A stretch of DNA of 64,000 bases, taken from positions 620,001 through 684,000 of the forward strand of contig OY723293.1 of the NCBI GenBank assembly GCA_963210315.1, written 5' to 3'. Each line of letters starts with the position of its first letter. Within the stretch, counting starts at the first letter, position 1. The position numbers and the translations under genes were made by a program. Shown in pieces: positions 30,705 to 41,793 of the stretch. The DNA comes from Rhynchopus euleeides. Taxonomy: Eukaryota > Euglenozoa > Diplonemea > Diplonemida > Diplonemidae. The notes under the pieces were generated by a model. It searched no databases. It had not been told where the DNA came from and saw only the letters and a program-made list of their open reading frames with translations.

Positions 30705-32294
30705 TGCGTGGCACGGGGGAGGAGAAAGTAGGCGAGAGTAGGAGGGGGGGGTGGGAGGACGGCTGCTTCCCGTCAGGCGGCGGCGGCGGCGGCGCCTAAA
30801 TCACCTCGGGTTGCAGGTGTTGGGAGCGGTGAGGTCTTGCTGCCTCAAAGGGTCGCGCTTCTCGCGTGTGGAGGGGAGGGCAGGGGGGGTGCTGCCTGTT
30901 GGTGTGTGGGTGTGTGGGTAGATAGAGAGCCTATCATAGAGAACCAAGTGGTTCCCAGGTAAGGTGGTCAGACAACGTGCCTCCCTGTTGCCTGATGAGA
31001 GGGGGTGTCACAGAACACGGTTTAAACAAGACCTCCTCACAACGTTCTCGCGACTGCGTCCAAGAGGGGGTGCGGTGGGATGGAGTGGAGTGGGTGGGGG
31101 GCACCTCTACCCCATGCCGGTCAGCCCGACGCGGCACTGGCGTCAGTTTTCTGGATTTTGTCTGTTTTCTGGCTTTGCTCTCTCTGATGATTCGGGACTC
31201 CGGGGATGGGGGTGGGAGGGGGGGATCATTCCTGCATTTCTTTAGGACCAAGCTGTCCTGTGATTTGTTTTGTTTTGTTTTGCCGAGCCATTTCTTTCCC
31301 GCGAAATCCATGGCCTACCCGTTTTGTGTTGTTTTGCTTTCAGCTCCTCTCGCCCGGTGCCATGCCCTCGAAAGGTTCCGTCGTTGTCCTCCTTGAAGAA
31401 CTGGTCTAGAAAATGCAAGCAGCAATGATGAAAAAAAAACCCCCCCCCACCTACCCAGAGAAAAAATAGGGGATCGTGGTAGTGAGGGAAAATAAAATGA
31501 AAAAAAAAACGTCAAATAAAAAGCTCTCCGTCACCGGAGGAATGGATATGTTTGGCCCCTTCGTCTTAATCCGCCTCCCCCATGCGATACGTAGTTGAAC
31601 GAGCGGTGAAGGGTACCTGCACCACACTCCAAGCAAAAAGAAGTACAGCGCGTGCCTCTGTACGACTTGTGTCATGCACGGGTGTGGGTGGGGGATGGGG
31701 TAAAATCAAGGATTCCCCCCCTGTGCAGGGAGCGAGCGGTTTGGGGATAATGCGTGCAGAAAAATGACGACACGTACCTGACAGATCCCCTGCGACCAAC
31801 CGTTTCAGCTGAAGCAGGCGCCCCGTGCAGAAAAGTGTCGTTTTTTCGCAACTTGATCGAAGAAAAAACTGGCAGTATTCAGTCTTGTTTGTTTGGTTTA
31901 GTTCTTCCCAAGATTTTTTTCGGTCAGGCTTTTGGCATTTATTCTGTGATGTGGGTATGCTGATGCGATTCAGCTGCCGAGGTATTTTTGTTTGCTTTGC
32001 TTTGTTTGGTTTGGTATCCTTTTTTCTCCTTTTTGGTGAACCCCTTGAGTGATGTGAGCCTTTTTGAGCGCCGAATGGCTCGAAGAAGGCTGGGTTTATT
32101 ATGGTGTGCCATTATGGTTTGCTGATACACTCCGCAAGGCACAACACAGGAGAAACGCACGTTGGGGACAAGCAGTCGAACACCAACGTGGTTGCTCTAC
32201 ATGCGTGCGGAGCTGGAAACACGGTGCTGGGCGACGTAATGAGAATGCAAGATGGATAGTATAGAGGGAAGGGGGTTGGGAGACAACATCACGC
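30705..32294. other. Intergenic spacer
   Basis: The 1.6-kb spacer between the B-box gene and the EF3 gene is low-complexity: GGC triplets near 30778-30795, TTTTG repeats around 31264-31285 and 31985-32030, and A/C runs at 31430-31450. No ORF with family resemblance. Confidence 0.6.
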
Positions 32295-35200
32295 TCACAT
32301 GTCGTCCTCGTCGCTGGACCAGGCCTGGCCGAGCTCCTTGGCCTTCTTCTTGGCCAGCTCGCGCTGCTTGCGCTCCTTACGGGTCAGCTCCTTCTTCGCC
32401 TGCTTCACCTTGGTCACGTTGCCGAGGGCGTCCACCATCTCCTCCATCTGCACGCCAGCCGTCTTCTCCTTCATCACGGCCTCCATCCAGTCGGCGTCAC
32501 CCTTGCAGTCAAGGCGCCCGATACCGTCCTCGCCCTTCTCGACGAGCCACGTCTCCGGGCACAGGGCCTTGGAGAACTGGTCGTTGTGAGTAATGATGAC
32601 CACTCCGCCCTTGAAGTTCTCGATGGCAACGCACAGGGCGGCCAGGGACTCACGGTCCAGGTAGTTGGTCGGCTCGTCCAGGATGACAATGTGGGGCTGG
32701 TCCCACATCGCAGCCGCCAGGGCGACCTTCACCTTCTGCCCACCCGACAGGGCGTTCATCTGGTAGTGGCTAGCGTACTCCGTCTCCAGACCGACGTCGG
32801 CCAGCAGCTTCTCCACGTTGGACTGCGTCAGGGGGCGCTTGTAGCTGTGGGTGGGTGTGGGTGGACATTGGAGGCAATGGAGCAACCGGAAAGTGTGACG
32901 CAGAGCCATTCTGCATATTGGCGGGTCATTGAACCGCACACTGAGACATGGTCTTTGGGGAGCAAGGCACATGAAGTGTGCCTCAATGAAAGTGTGCTGG
33001 AAAATACTGACTCACTTCACTCAAACATACCGGCCCTCCTCGGCGAGGATCTTCTCGGCCGTCTGCTTAACGTGCTTGGCCCAGCCACCCTCGTTCAGCT
33101 TCTCCTCAGTGATGTACCCGCGGGGACCCTCGTTCTCGACCTTCCCGGTGAAGCGCACCTCGTACAGGTACCCACCACGCTTCTGGGGCTTACGGATGCC
33201 CGTCAGCTTCTCGATGGTCCCCTTCATACGCTTCAGACCCTCGTCGTCGGTGTACTCCCACGTCTTCGGCTCCTTCAGCTTCTTCTCCTCCTCCTCGGTC
33301 AGGATCATGGTCGCCTTCTCGAGCGACTCCTTGTCCGTGCCGTACTCGTAACGCCACAGGATGTACTCCGTGGGAGTACGCTTCAGGTGCTTCTCAATGT
33401 GGTGGAAGGCGTGCTGCGCGACGTACGCGATCTTGCAGTTGGAGTGCTTCCACACGGAGCCGGTCGCGGGGGTCAGCTCACCCGTCAGCAGCTTGATCAT
33501 GGTGGACTTGCCGGCACCGTTGGGCCCCAGGCACGCCACACGCGACGCCATCGACACACGCACCGTCAGACCCACCACCGTCGGGCGCGGGTTGCCGGGG
33601 TACGCGAAGTCCACGTTGTCCATCTTCATCAGCACCTTACCACGGCTGGTCACACCCTCGATGAAGCTGGGGTCGGGGAAGGCGAAGGCCAGACCCTTGG
33701 TCGACTTCAGCTCGAAGTAGGACTTCGCCTCAGGCTTGGCCTCGACGAAGGCGTCGATGCTGCCCTTGAAGTTGTGGAGGCGCAGGTTGTCGAAGTGGAC
33801 AATGCGCGAGCAGCACTTCTGCAGCAGACCGGGGTTGCTGGACACGATCAGGCAGGTCACGTCCGTCAGGTTCTTGATGTAGTCCTCCACCCACGCCACG
33901 TTCTTCACGTCAAGATGGTTCGTGGGGTCGTCCATCAGCAGGATGTCGGCCTTCTGAAGCATCGCACGCGCCAGGGCGAGCTTCATCCTCCACCCACCGG
34001 ACAGCGACGACACGGGGTCCATGATACGCGCGGCCTTCCCACCGGCAATCTCGTCCTCACCGGCGAAGCCGACAGACGACATGGCCTTGATGACGGCCTC
34101 ACGGGGGATCTTGGCAGCCGTGATACGGGCGTCCTCGAAGATGTAGTCCAGGCACGACAAGTGGCTGAGCTCACCCAGGATGTCGGCCTCGACGAACACG
34201 GTGCGCACCTCCGTGGACGGGGGGAAGCCCTCGACCTGGTCGGAGGCGATGGCCTTCAGCAGCGACGTCTTCCCGCACTCGTTGGCGCCCAGCAGACCGT
34301 ACTTTTGCCCGCGCAGCAGACGCAGGGTGGTGTTCTTCAGCAGGATCTTCGACCCGTAGGCCAGGGTGAAGGTGCAGTTGCACAGCTCCGCGGCGTCCTC
34401 CTCCTCCTCCTTCTCCTCGCCCTTCATCAGGGGCTCGCACACGTCGAAGATGCGCTTCGCGACGCCGGTAGCCTCGCCCGACGCGGCCACGGCCTTCACG
34501 GCAGCCTCCCAGGCAGACACGGCCATCTCCTTCATGTTGAAGAGCGACTCGCACACGTCAGACGCGTAGCCGAGCATCACGGCGTCGGTGCACTTCACCT
34601 TCTTGTCGTCACCCAGCATCTTGAGCATCTTCTCCGAGGTCACGCGCAGCGTCTTCTCGTGCTCGATCACCTTCTCCAGCTTCGTCAGCTGGGTCAGGAT
34701 CCCGCTGCACACGTTACGGCACTCCGGGTCGGACGTGCTGGACGCGGCCTCCTCGACGAGGGGCTTAAGCTTGGGCAGCAGGGGCTCGGCCTCGCTGGGC
34801 ACCTCCACAAGCTTGGACAGGTTGTCCGTGATCTTCGCGCTCTGACGCACGATCTTCGTCTCCTTCGTGCGGAACCCACGCGCCAGCAGGGGGGTCACGA
34901 GCGCCAGCTCGGGACGCTCCACAGTCGCGACGAACTTCGTGCACGACAGGGTGAAGATGCAGTCAGGCACGTTCGTCGGCTCCATCAGCGCCTTGAGCAT
35001 CGCCGGCACCAGGTCGTCGATGTCCTTGTTGTTGATGGTCTTCGCCAGGTTGGCCAGGCACTGCTCCGCCTCCTCGCTGACCTCCGCCTTGGTGTCGTGC
35101 AGCACGTCGCACACGGCAGGCACCAGCTCGGGCATGAAGGTGCGCACGGCGTCGGCAGAGTCCGTCGCGAAGGTGGAGATGGCCTCGAGGGTGGCCACCT

Positions 35201-35630
35201 TGACCTGGAACTTCGTGGAGTCCAGGCAGGGGAGCATGCCCTGCATGCACATCACGGCGGCACCCATGTTCTCCGCCACACGCTTGACGTACGACTTGAC
35301 GGCGGCGAGGCCCGCCTTCGCCACGGGCTTCGTCTTGTCACCCACCAGCTCCAGCACGGTGGGGAACATCTTCACCAGGTACGCCTCCAGGTTGACCTCG
35401 TGGTCAGCGCTGGCAGCCCCGAACAGGCGCGCGGCAGCCTCACGGTGGGTCTCCTTCTTCTTGCCGGCAGTCGCCGCCTTCTCCAGCTCGTCGAAGAAGC
35501 CCGCCTCCTGCAGGTCCGCGCCGGGCACCGTGCGCAGGAACTCCGCCATCTTCTTGGCGGCAGCGTCAGTGGGCTTCGCCGACAGCTCGGCGAACATCTT
35601 CACAGCCTCAGCACCGACCTGGGGGGCCAT
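32295..35630 (-). CDS. EF3: Translation elongation factor 3 (ABCF-type ATPase)
   Basis: Two exons, 33031-35630 and 32295-32844, with a 186-nt intron (GTATGT...CACAG), give 1049 residues, against about 1044 in yeast. The ATG at 35630 starts MAPQVGAEAV. An N-terminal HEAT-repeat region (~1-320) is followed by a helical linker. ABC1 has GANECGKTS near residue 448, LSGGWRMKLALARAM and ILLMDDPTNHLD. ABC2 has GPNGAGKST near 706, LSGGQKVKVALAAAM and IVILDEPTNYLD, with the chromodomain-type insertion (WRYEYGTDKE ... RGGYLYEVRFTGK) that marks EF3. The tail is Lys/Glu-rich (KKELTRKERKQRELAKKK). In fungi EF3 uses ATP to release deacylated tRNA from the ribosomal E site; homologues are known in assorted protists and algae. 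Intact. Confidence 0.95.
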
Positions 35631-36657
35631 CTTGCTTTCTTGTATTCTCTGTTGGCTCTGATATCTGTACGGGGGTGGGTGTGGCAATGCGTTGGTGCAG
35701 TGGAGGGGTGAGAAACAAAGGTGTGGGTGTGTGTGCTGTCCACATTTTAAGTGCGTTCTGGGCTTGGAAACTCCCACACTGTGGAATCAACAAGTGGTTT
35801 GGCACGTCTTCTTTCTGACAAGTCGAACAGGGATTTGAGGCCAATCAACTGACTCGCAAATCCTTCAACGAATTCCCGTGCAGGTGGGGGGGGCGAGGGG
35901 GGAGTGGGGAGTGGGGCGCGCTCCACCACGCAACCAGAGAAGATCCTCCCTATTGTTTTTACTTCTGCTCCCCACACCCGATATCTGATGAGAATCTGAT
36001 GATAAAGATGACTTTGAACTCTCTCTCTCTCTCCCCCCGCCCCCACCCCGCCCCACTTGCTCTTCCGCACACAGCATGACCCCCACCCCTCGACACACAA
36101 CTCACCACGCGACAACCGCGGAAAACAGCCAGGCAGGCACTGCCGTCTCCTCGCGTCAAGCGTGCACCGCACCTACATGCGATATCTGCATCACCAACAC
36201 CAACACTCATCACTGGCTGCCACTGCCCAGGATTTGAATTGACGCAGGTGCGCTTACATCACACCCTCTCGTTTGAACACGCAGACCGACCGGACACAGC
36301 CGGTGGCTGTATCTCGGTGTGTGTGTGTGTGTCGACCCTCCCCGACCAAACCCGGGCACCCCTGAAGCTAGATCGAAGAGAGGGTGTGAGGCCGCAGCGG
36401 TGGCATGTATGTGTGTCAGCCCCCCGCTGTGTTGGTGCACTTTTTCTCCATTCTTGCGCAATTTTTTGCCCCACCCACCCCCGCCCTATCCCGATTTTGA
36501 ACGTTGCTTTTCGTGAATTCCGGCGTGTTCCGTAGGGGGGGTCTGAACCCCAGTTGCACCTCACTCGGGGGCGACTCCTGGCCCTCTCAGCTCAAAGCTC
36601 ACAGAACAAGTCACGAGAAAAGGCAGCAACAGCGATGGGGCTTTGGGTGCCTCAGCC
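35631..36657. other. Intergenic spacer
   Basis: Upstream of EF3. Contains CT repeats (about 36017-36035), GT repeats (36318-36332) and G runs; no gene supported. Confidence 0.6.
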
Positions 36658-38920
36658 CTACGCATCCTCCCAGTTGTCCGGCACGGGTTCGTCAGAAGCG
36701 GCAGGCTTTGCCTCCTGCGCTTTGCGCGCCTTCTCCCGAAGTGCGCTGAGAGACGTCGGTGCTCGCTTAGGCGCAAGCGCGATACCACACCCGGGGCAGC
36801 GGCGCATGAACGCCAGGAGCCCCGACTTCTTGCACTGCCCGCAGGACCACGACGACGAACCCTTCCCGGGGGGGCACAGCTCCGCAGTGGGCGTCGGCTC
36901 CGGCTCCGGCTCCGGCTCAGGCACGGGCGCTGCGGTGTCCTCCGGCACCGCTGCATCTGGCTTGGGGGCAGCCTTGGGAGGGGCTTTGCCCTCTGCCCAG
37001 GCGGCTGCCGCACTCAGCACGGCATCCTGTGCATGGGCGTGGCGGTGGCAAGAACGCGGTGGCAGTGCACAAACATTTCCCCACACCCAAAAACCCACCC
37101 CACCCACACCCGACCCCCACCGCACCGCGGCATACCCGAGCTTCGGGGTGCTTAGGGAACTGGAAGTTCGGGTCCTCCGCAAGCCCCAGCTGCTGCTTCA
37201 TGTCGCGCTCCTCCTCCTCCAGCTCCGCCTCCTCAAGGTCCTTGAAGAGCAGCTGGGAGAGCTCTGTGCTGTGGCCTGCTGTGACGCTGCGGTGCACAGT
37301 GGTGCCCGCCTCGTCGATGCCTTCGATCTTCCCGAAGAAGGGGAGGCGCCGCTGTGCGGGGTGCCGGGGGTCGCACTGCGGGGTCCCCTCCGGCAGGGCT
37401 GCGTCCAGCACGCTGGAGGGGTTTTTGACGTAGTCCTTCAGGTCCTCGCGCTGGTAGAGCATCTCCACCACCACCTTGCGCAACTCGTGGCAGTCGCCCA
37501 CGATGTAGTGCCGCAGCGACTCTGAGGCACACCCCTCAGGGGACCAGTCGCCCATAGGTGCGAACTGGTTGAAGTCCTCCACCTTAGAGTAGACCTGTGG
37601 TTGCGGGTGTTTGGGATGCGAAAGTGTGGGTCGTGTGGTGTGGCGGCAACACAGCACCTAGCATTCCCCATATCCTGCAACTTTCACCTTTTGGCGAAAC
37701 CCGCTTGCTGGAAGAGAGGCTGCAGGATACAGAGCAAAAGTGTCACTTCAACTCTGCCGCTCTTCCTCTACTACTTGGTACTTCGTTTGATGCGTTGACG
37801 CTTCCACACACACTTACAAACCCACTTGCCTGATGAAGGGGGTGGTGTGTAGAGCACGTTTGGCAGAGCTGAATGACACTTTCCGCGCGAAGGTCGTGTG
37901 CGTTAAAAAAAACAACGAAAACAGAGCTGCGACGAAACGAAAAATACGCCATACCGCGCGCGTCGCAAACGACTCGACAGGCTGCATCATCTCCAGCATC
38001 AGCACCCCCATGCGCTCCCCGCCGACCCGACGGATGTAATGGGGCAGCGTGGTGCTCGTCTCCACACAGGGCTTCCCATCCTTCTGCCGTGTGTACTCAA
38101 CCTCGATGAGGCTGCCGATCTTGGGGGTCGAGGTGACGGTGCCGAGGTGCCAGGTGCCGTGCAGCAGGATCTGCACCTCGTCCCCTGGGCCAAAGGAGCA
38201 CGGCTCGCCCAGCAGCACGATGGAGCTGATGTTGTTCAGGTCGACACGCATGCGCATCACACGCGCCTCCCGGAAGTTGCAGAAGGACCCCATGAAGAAA
38301 TACGCCATCTTATCGGTGTCGGGGTTGAAGAACAGAACAGACTCGTCAATCGCCTCATCCTCATCCGTGTCCTCCTCCGCACCTGGCCGCTTCTCGAATG
38401 CGGTGAGCGTCTTCTTCGCCTCCTCCGCAGCGATGGGCCACGTGTAGTGCGACGCCAGCATCGGAGCCGCCTCCAGCATATCATACACCAGGTAGTCATT
38501 GGTAGGGTCCAGCTTGAGTATGCACTGCCCGGGGTAGGTCGTCGGCAGGACGGCACACCCCTCACCGTGGATGCCGAACCCCACCTGGCGGATGGTGTGC
38601 CGTGCGACGTGCTTCATCGGCACCTCGCCCTCCATGTCGTTCCCCTCCTGGTCAAAGTCGCCAGGGTGCGCCAGGTCTGCCTCCAGCTTTGCAAGCAGAG
38701 GCGACCCCGGCGAGAGGTTGAAGTCAGGGTCGTTGGCAACATCGAGCGGCACAACCTCATACCGCGCGAGCATGTCCGGGATGGGCTCCGCGTGCCACCA
38801 CTCGCGTGCCTTGGAGGGGTCGCAGCTCAGCTCGTAGAGCTTCTGGAAGGCCTCGTAGGTGGCATCGTCGCGCGAGAGGCACATCCGCGCATGCAGCCAC
38901 AGGCGGTTGCCGCCTTCCAT
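36658..38920 (-). CDS. Conserved-looking protein of unknown function with C-terminal zinc ribbon
   Basis: Three exons, 37955-38920, 37136-37594 and 36658-37026, all phase 0 with GTATGG/GTATGC donors and CACAG acceptors, give 597 residues. The N-terminal ~320 residues are globular and acidic. Near residues 250-310, GPGDEVQILLHGTWHLGTV ... IEVEYTRQKDGK resembles a Tudor/SH3-like barrel. The second exon has an acidic helical stretch (DLEEAELEEEERDM). The third is Pro/Glu-rich, then a zinc ribbon (CGQCKK ... RRCPGCG) and an acidic end. No enzyme motif and no transmembrane segment are seen. The first intron contains a copy of the dispersed repeat seen at 20942. Splice sites agree in phase at all four junctions, so the model is sound even though the function is unknown. 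Confidence 0.8.
37738..37892 (+). repeat. Dispersed ~154-bp repeat, copy 2 (inside an intron)
   Basis: Same order of words as 20942-21095, including TTTGATGCGTTGACGC and GCAGAGCTGAATGACACTTTCC. It lies wholly inside intron 1 (37595-37954) of the 597-residue gene. Confidence 0.7.
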
Positions 38921-40550
38921 CGTGCCGCGATGTGTGTGTGGTGGTGGGGGAGGGGGAGGGGGGGCGTGGCGGTTCCAACGAGAGGGACTCTCGGTTGTGT
39001 ACAGAAGAGAGGGAGAGTGAGAGAGGGGGGGGGCGGAAGGGGTGTCGGTAGTCCGAGCGCTCTCAGGCTCTCCTGTGTGGTGGTGTGATGTGGGGGTTTA
39101 GAAATAGACAAGCTTCGCTGTGTGGTAGATGGGGCTATATCAAGACTGGGCTGATGATTCGCGATGATCGGTTCTGCAGTACGGCAGAAGGATGCACGCG
39201 TGTATGTCATGCGGCAAGATGTGTGTGGGAAGCTGCGGCAGGCAGATGGCAGGGTAGTTACAAGACAACATCCGCTCTCTCGCAACCTCCTGCGACGTGT
39301 TGTTGCCTTTTGCCCGTACTTTGTTCCTCGCCCAACGCGATCAGACTCGAAACAGCACAACAATCACCTGTCTTACACCACCACCTTTGAGCTATCTCCT
39401 CCAACAGCTTTCTGACAGCCAGAGATGGGTTCTTTTGACAGGCAGTGGCCCCACAGCACATTTTGCCCTCGTCATGTATTTTTTTCCCGGCATTTGGCTT
39501 TTTTTTCTCTTCCGCCCGATGTCTCCTCCATTCTTTCCATCGGAAAGGCGAGACCATAAAAAAAAAGCACAGTCCAAGTTTTGTTGCGAGCCGCTGTGCG
39601 CACCCGACCCCACCTTCACCACCCTTGCTCTCTGCCGCGCTGCTGCTCCTTCTCAGTTGTTTCACGCTGCCTTGATGCGGTTTGTGTGCCGGCTTTCACC
39701 TGCACCCTCCTAACCAAAAAGACAGCACCCCTTTGGCATCGGCATTGAGGGGAAGCGGTGGGACAAAGGCGAGTCGGTGAATGTGCAAAAAGGCCCCCCC
39801 CCCTCCCGTTCCCACCCCACCCCACCCCTCCTCCCTCTTGACTCCCGGTCTGTGCTGTCTGCACCTCCCTCTTCTCCCCCTTCTCGCCCGTGTGTGTTGA
39901 ATAAAAATATACCGGGTGAGAGTAGGGTAGGGGAGGGACAGCCAAGCCCAGAGCTGCTCTGGAAGATCCAGCTCTGCTCCGTCACTATGATGCAAACGCG
40001 GGATCGGAGCTCATACTTTTTGGCATCGGTGACGCCACCTCCTCCTGAGGAGACTGGTGGTGCCCTACAGAAGGTGTTAGCCAAAAAAAAACACCAGAAG
40101 TTTTTCTATGTCTTCTCCTTTCCACAGTCATTCCACAGGATATGGAAATGGAAGGTAGGTCGGGAGTGGGAGGGAGGGAGGGGGGGGGTGGTGGGGGGGG
40201 GGGGGGCATTTCTTTGCAATCGAATTTTGGGGACCCCCCCTGTAAATCGCCAGGAGCTTGAGGAACTCGGGATTCACCTGGGTGCCCCCCAGTTTCTTTG
40301 GGGGGGGGGGGGGGAAATAAGGGGTGCGATGTCAGGGGGGGAAATGCGTGGGCTCTTCTTACACTTCGCATTTTGGGGCGGGGGCGGGGGCGGGGGGGGT
40401 CGAGGGGGAAAAAGGCCGTGTTTTGACCGATGCGACGTCTGGGCAGTACGACAAAAATTGGAGGGGCGGGGTATTGGGGGGAAAACTACACAAAAAACGA
40501 AAAGAAACAGGCAGGGGGGGGTGGGGTGGGGGCTAAAAGCAAAATATCCC
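38921..40550. other. Low-complexity intergenic region
   Basis: GGGA/GGGGGT tracts (about 38940-38965, 40165-40210, 40300-40420) and A/T runs. Long glycine-rich ORFs here are composition artefacts. No gene supported between the 597-residue gene and centrin. Confidence 0.6.
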
Positions 40551-41292
40551 TCAGACACGGCTGCGTGTCCTGTTGAGCGAGTTCATCACGTTCTTCCACT
40601 CCTCGAATGTGATGCCCTGTGTGCGAGGGGTGGTGGTGGTGGCGGGTTGTGGACAACTGTGATAGCGTATCAGTTCTCGTGCGTCGTCTCTCGTGGACCT
40701 TCGGTGCGATGCGGGTCCGCTAATCCAACACATCAAACGGCGGGTTGTGGACAACTGTGATAATCCAGACAGACACATCTGCGAATCCAGTTTTTAGAGG
40801 TAGTGCACAAGGCACCAAAACACCCTGCTGTGGCAGGACCCACCCGTCATAACCCCCCCTCTCTCCCCATGGCACAACACTCAACACTCATGGACATACG
40901 CGCTCCGGGTACTCGGCGACGGCGTTCATCACGCGGTGCACCTCGTCGTCACCCACGGTGGGGTCCTCGAGCTGTGCCACGCGGCGAAGGTCGTCGAACG
41001 AGATCTTCCCCGACTTGTGGGGGTCGAACAGGTGGTAGGCCTTCCAGATTTCCTCCTGCGAGTCAGCCTTCTCCGTGCGGCGCAGGACGTGCGCCTCGAA
41101 CTCGGGGTACTCGACGCGGCCCGACCCGTCCGTGTCGATCGCCTTCACCATTTCCCGCACGTCACGCTCGTTGAAGTCGGTGAAGCCGAGCCCCTTCAGC
41201 ACAAGCTCCATCTCGCTGGCATCGATCGTGCCAGACCCATCGGCATCAAAGAGGTTGAATGCCTCTTTGATCTGCTCATGCGTGAGAGCCAT
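40551..41292 (-). CDS. Centrin (caltractin-like EF-hand protein)
   Basis: Two exons, 40900-41292 and 40551-40616, with a 283-nt intron (GTATGT...CACAG), give 152 residues from the ATG at 41292. EF-hand 1 is [12 protein letters not shown] and EF-hand 2 is [12 protein letters not shown], both with full Ca-binding loops. EF-hand 3 is [12 protein letters not shown], centrin-like (F-D-x-x-x-x-GKISF) with weaker loop ligands. EF-hand 4 (exon 2, [11 protein letters not shown]) has lost its loop acids. Centrins organise basal bodies and flagellar rootlets, so a flagellated or centriole-bearing cell is implied. The protein is slightly shorter than usual (about 165-170) because the N-terminal tail is nearly absent. 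The C-terminal exon is short but keeps frame and ends RTRSRV. Confidence 0.9.
40641..40762. repeat. Perfect 24-bp direct repeat inside the centrin intron
   Basis: A 24-base word beginning GGCGGGTTGTGGACAACTG occurs at 40641-40664 and again, identical, at 40739-40762 (period 98 bp). Both copies lie in the centrin intron. Confidence 0.9.
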
Positions 41293-41793
41293 CCTGCGGT
41301 GTGCCCTGCGCGGTGTGTGATGTGTGGGGTGCACTTCGCAAAACAACAATGCAAACCACCAAAAAAGATAAGGCTGTTGTTTGTGCGCCAAATCCGGGCA
41401 AAACAAAAGCAACTCCGCAGCCTGATGAGGAGGTTGAATTTGTTGCCCAAGCGCTGCCTGCTATCTTTTTGACACTGACAGGTTCCCTGTTGTGGTAAAA
41501 AAAGCCGTATCAACTGGTGCCCCTGAAAAGGGCGATTTACGTAGGTATTACGCAGTGGAGTTTCTCTTTAGAGACCCCCTTTTTACGTACTTCCGAGAAT
41601 ATTGTCAGGGACACCATCAACTGTACTCTCCATTTCCTTCGTAGACGCTGTGGTGGCGCTGCGAAGGCCCAAAACAGTCATAAGGCGAGGTGCCTCGTTC
41701 ACACCCAACGAAATGGGATGTGTGTGTGTGTGTAGTGATAGTGGTTTTAAGTGGGTAACCCTGCGCGGATCTGTGCCCACTCCCCGCCCACCC

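Noticed and set aside
32586-35711. A 1041-codon plus-strand ORF
   Set aside because: It is the antisense shadow of the EF3 gene; it is His/Leu/Arg-rich, crosses the intron and has no family motif.
36181-36240. A TTCAAATC word resembling a tRNA T-loop
   Set aside because: The flanking bases do not pair as a T-stem and no acceptor or anticodon arm could be drawn.
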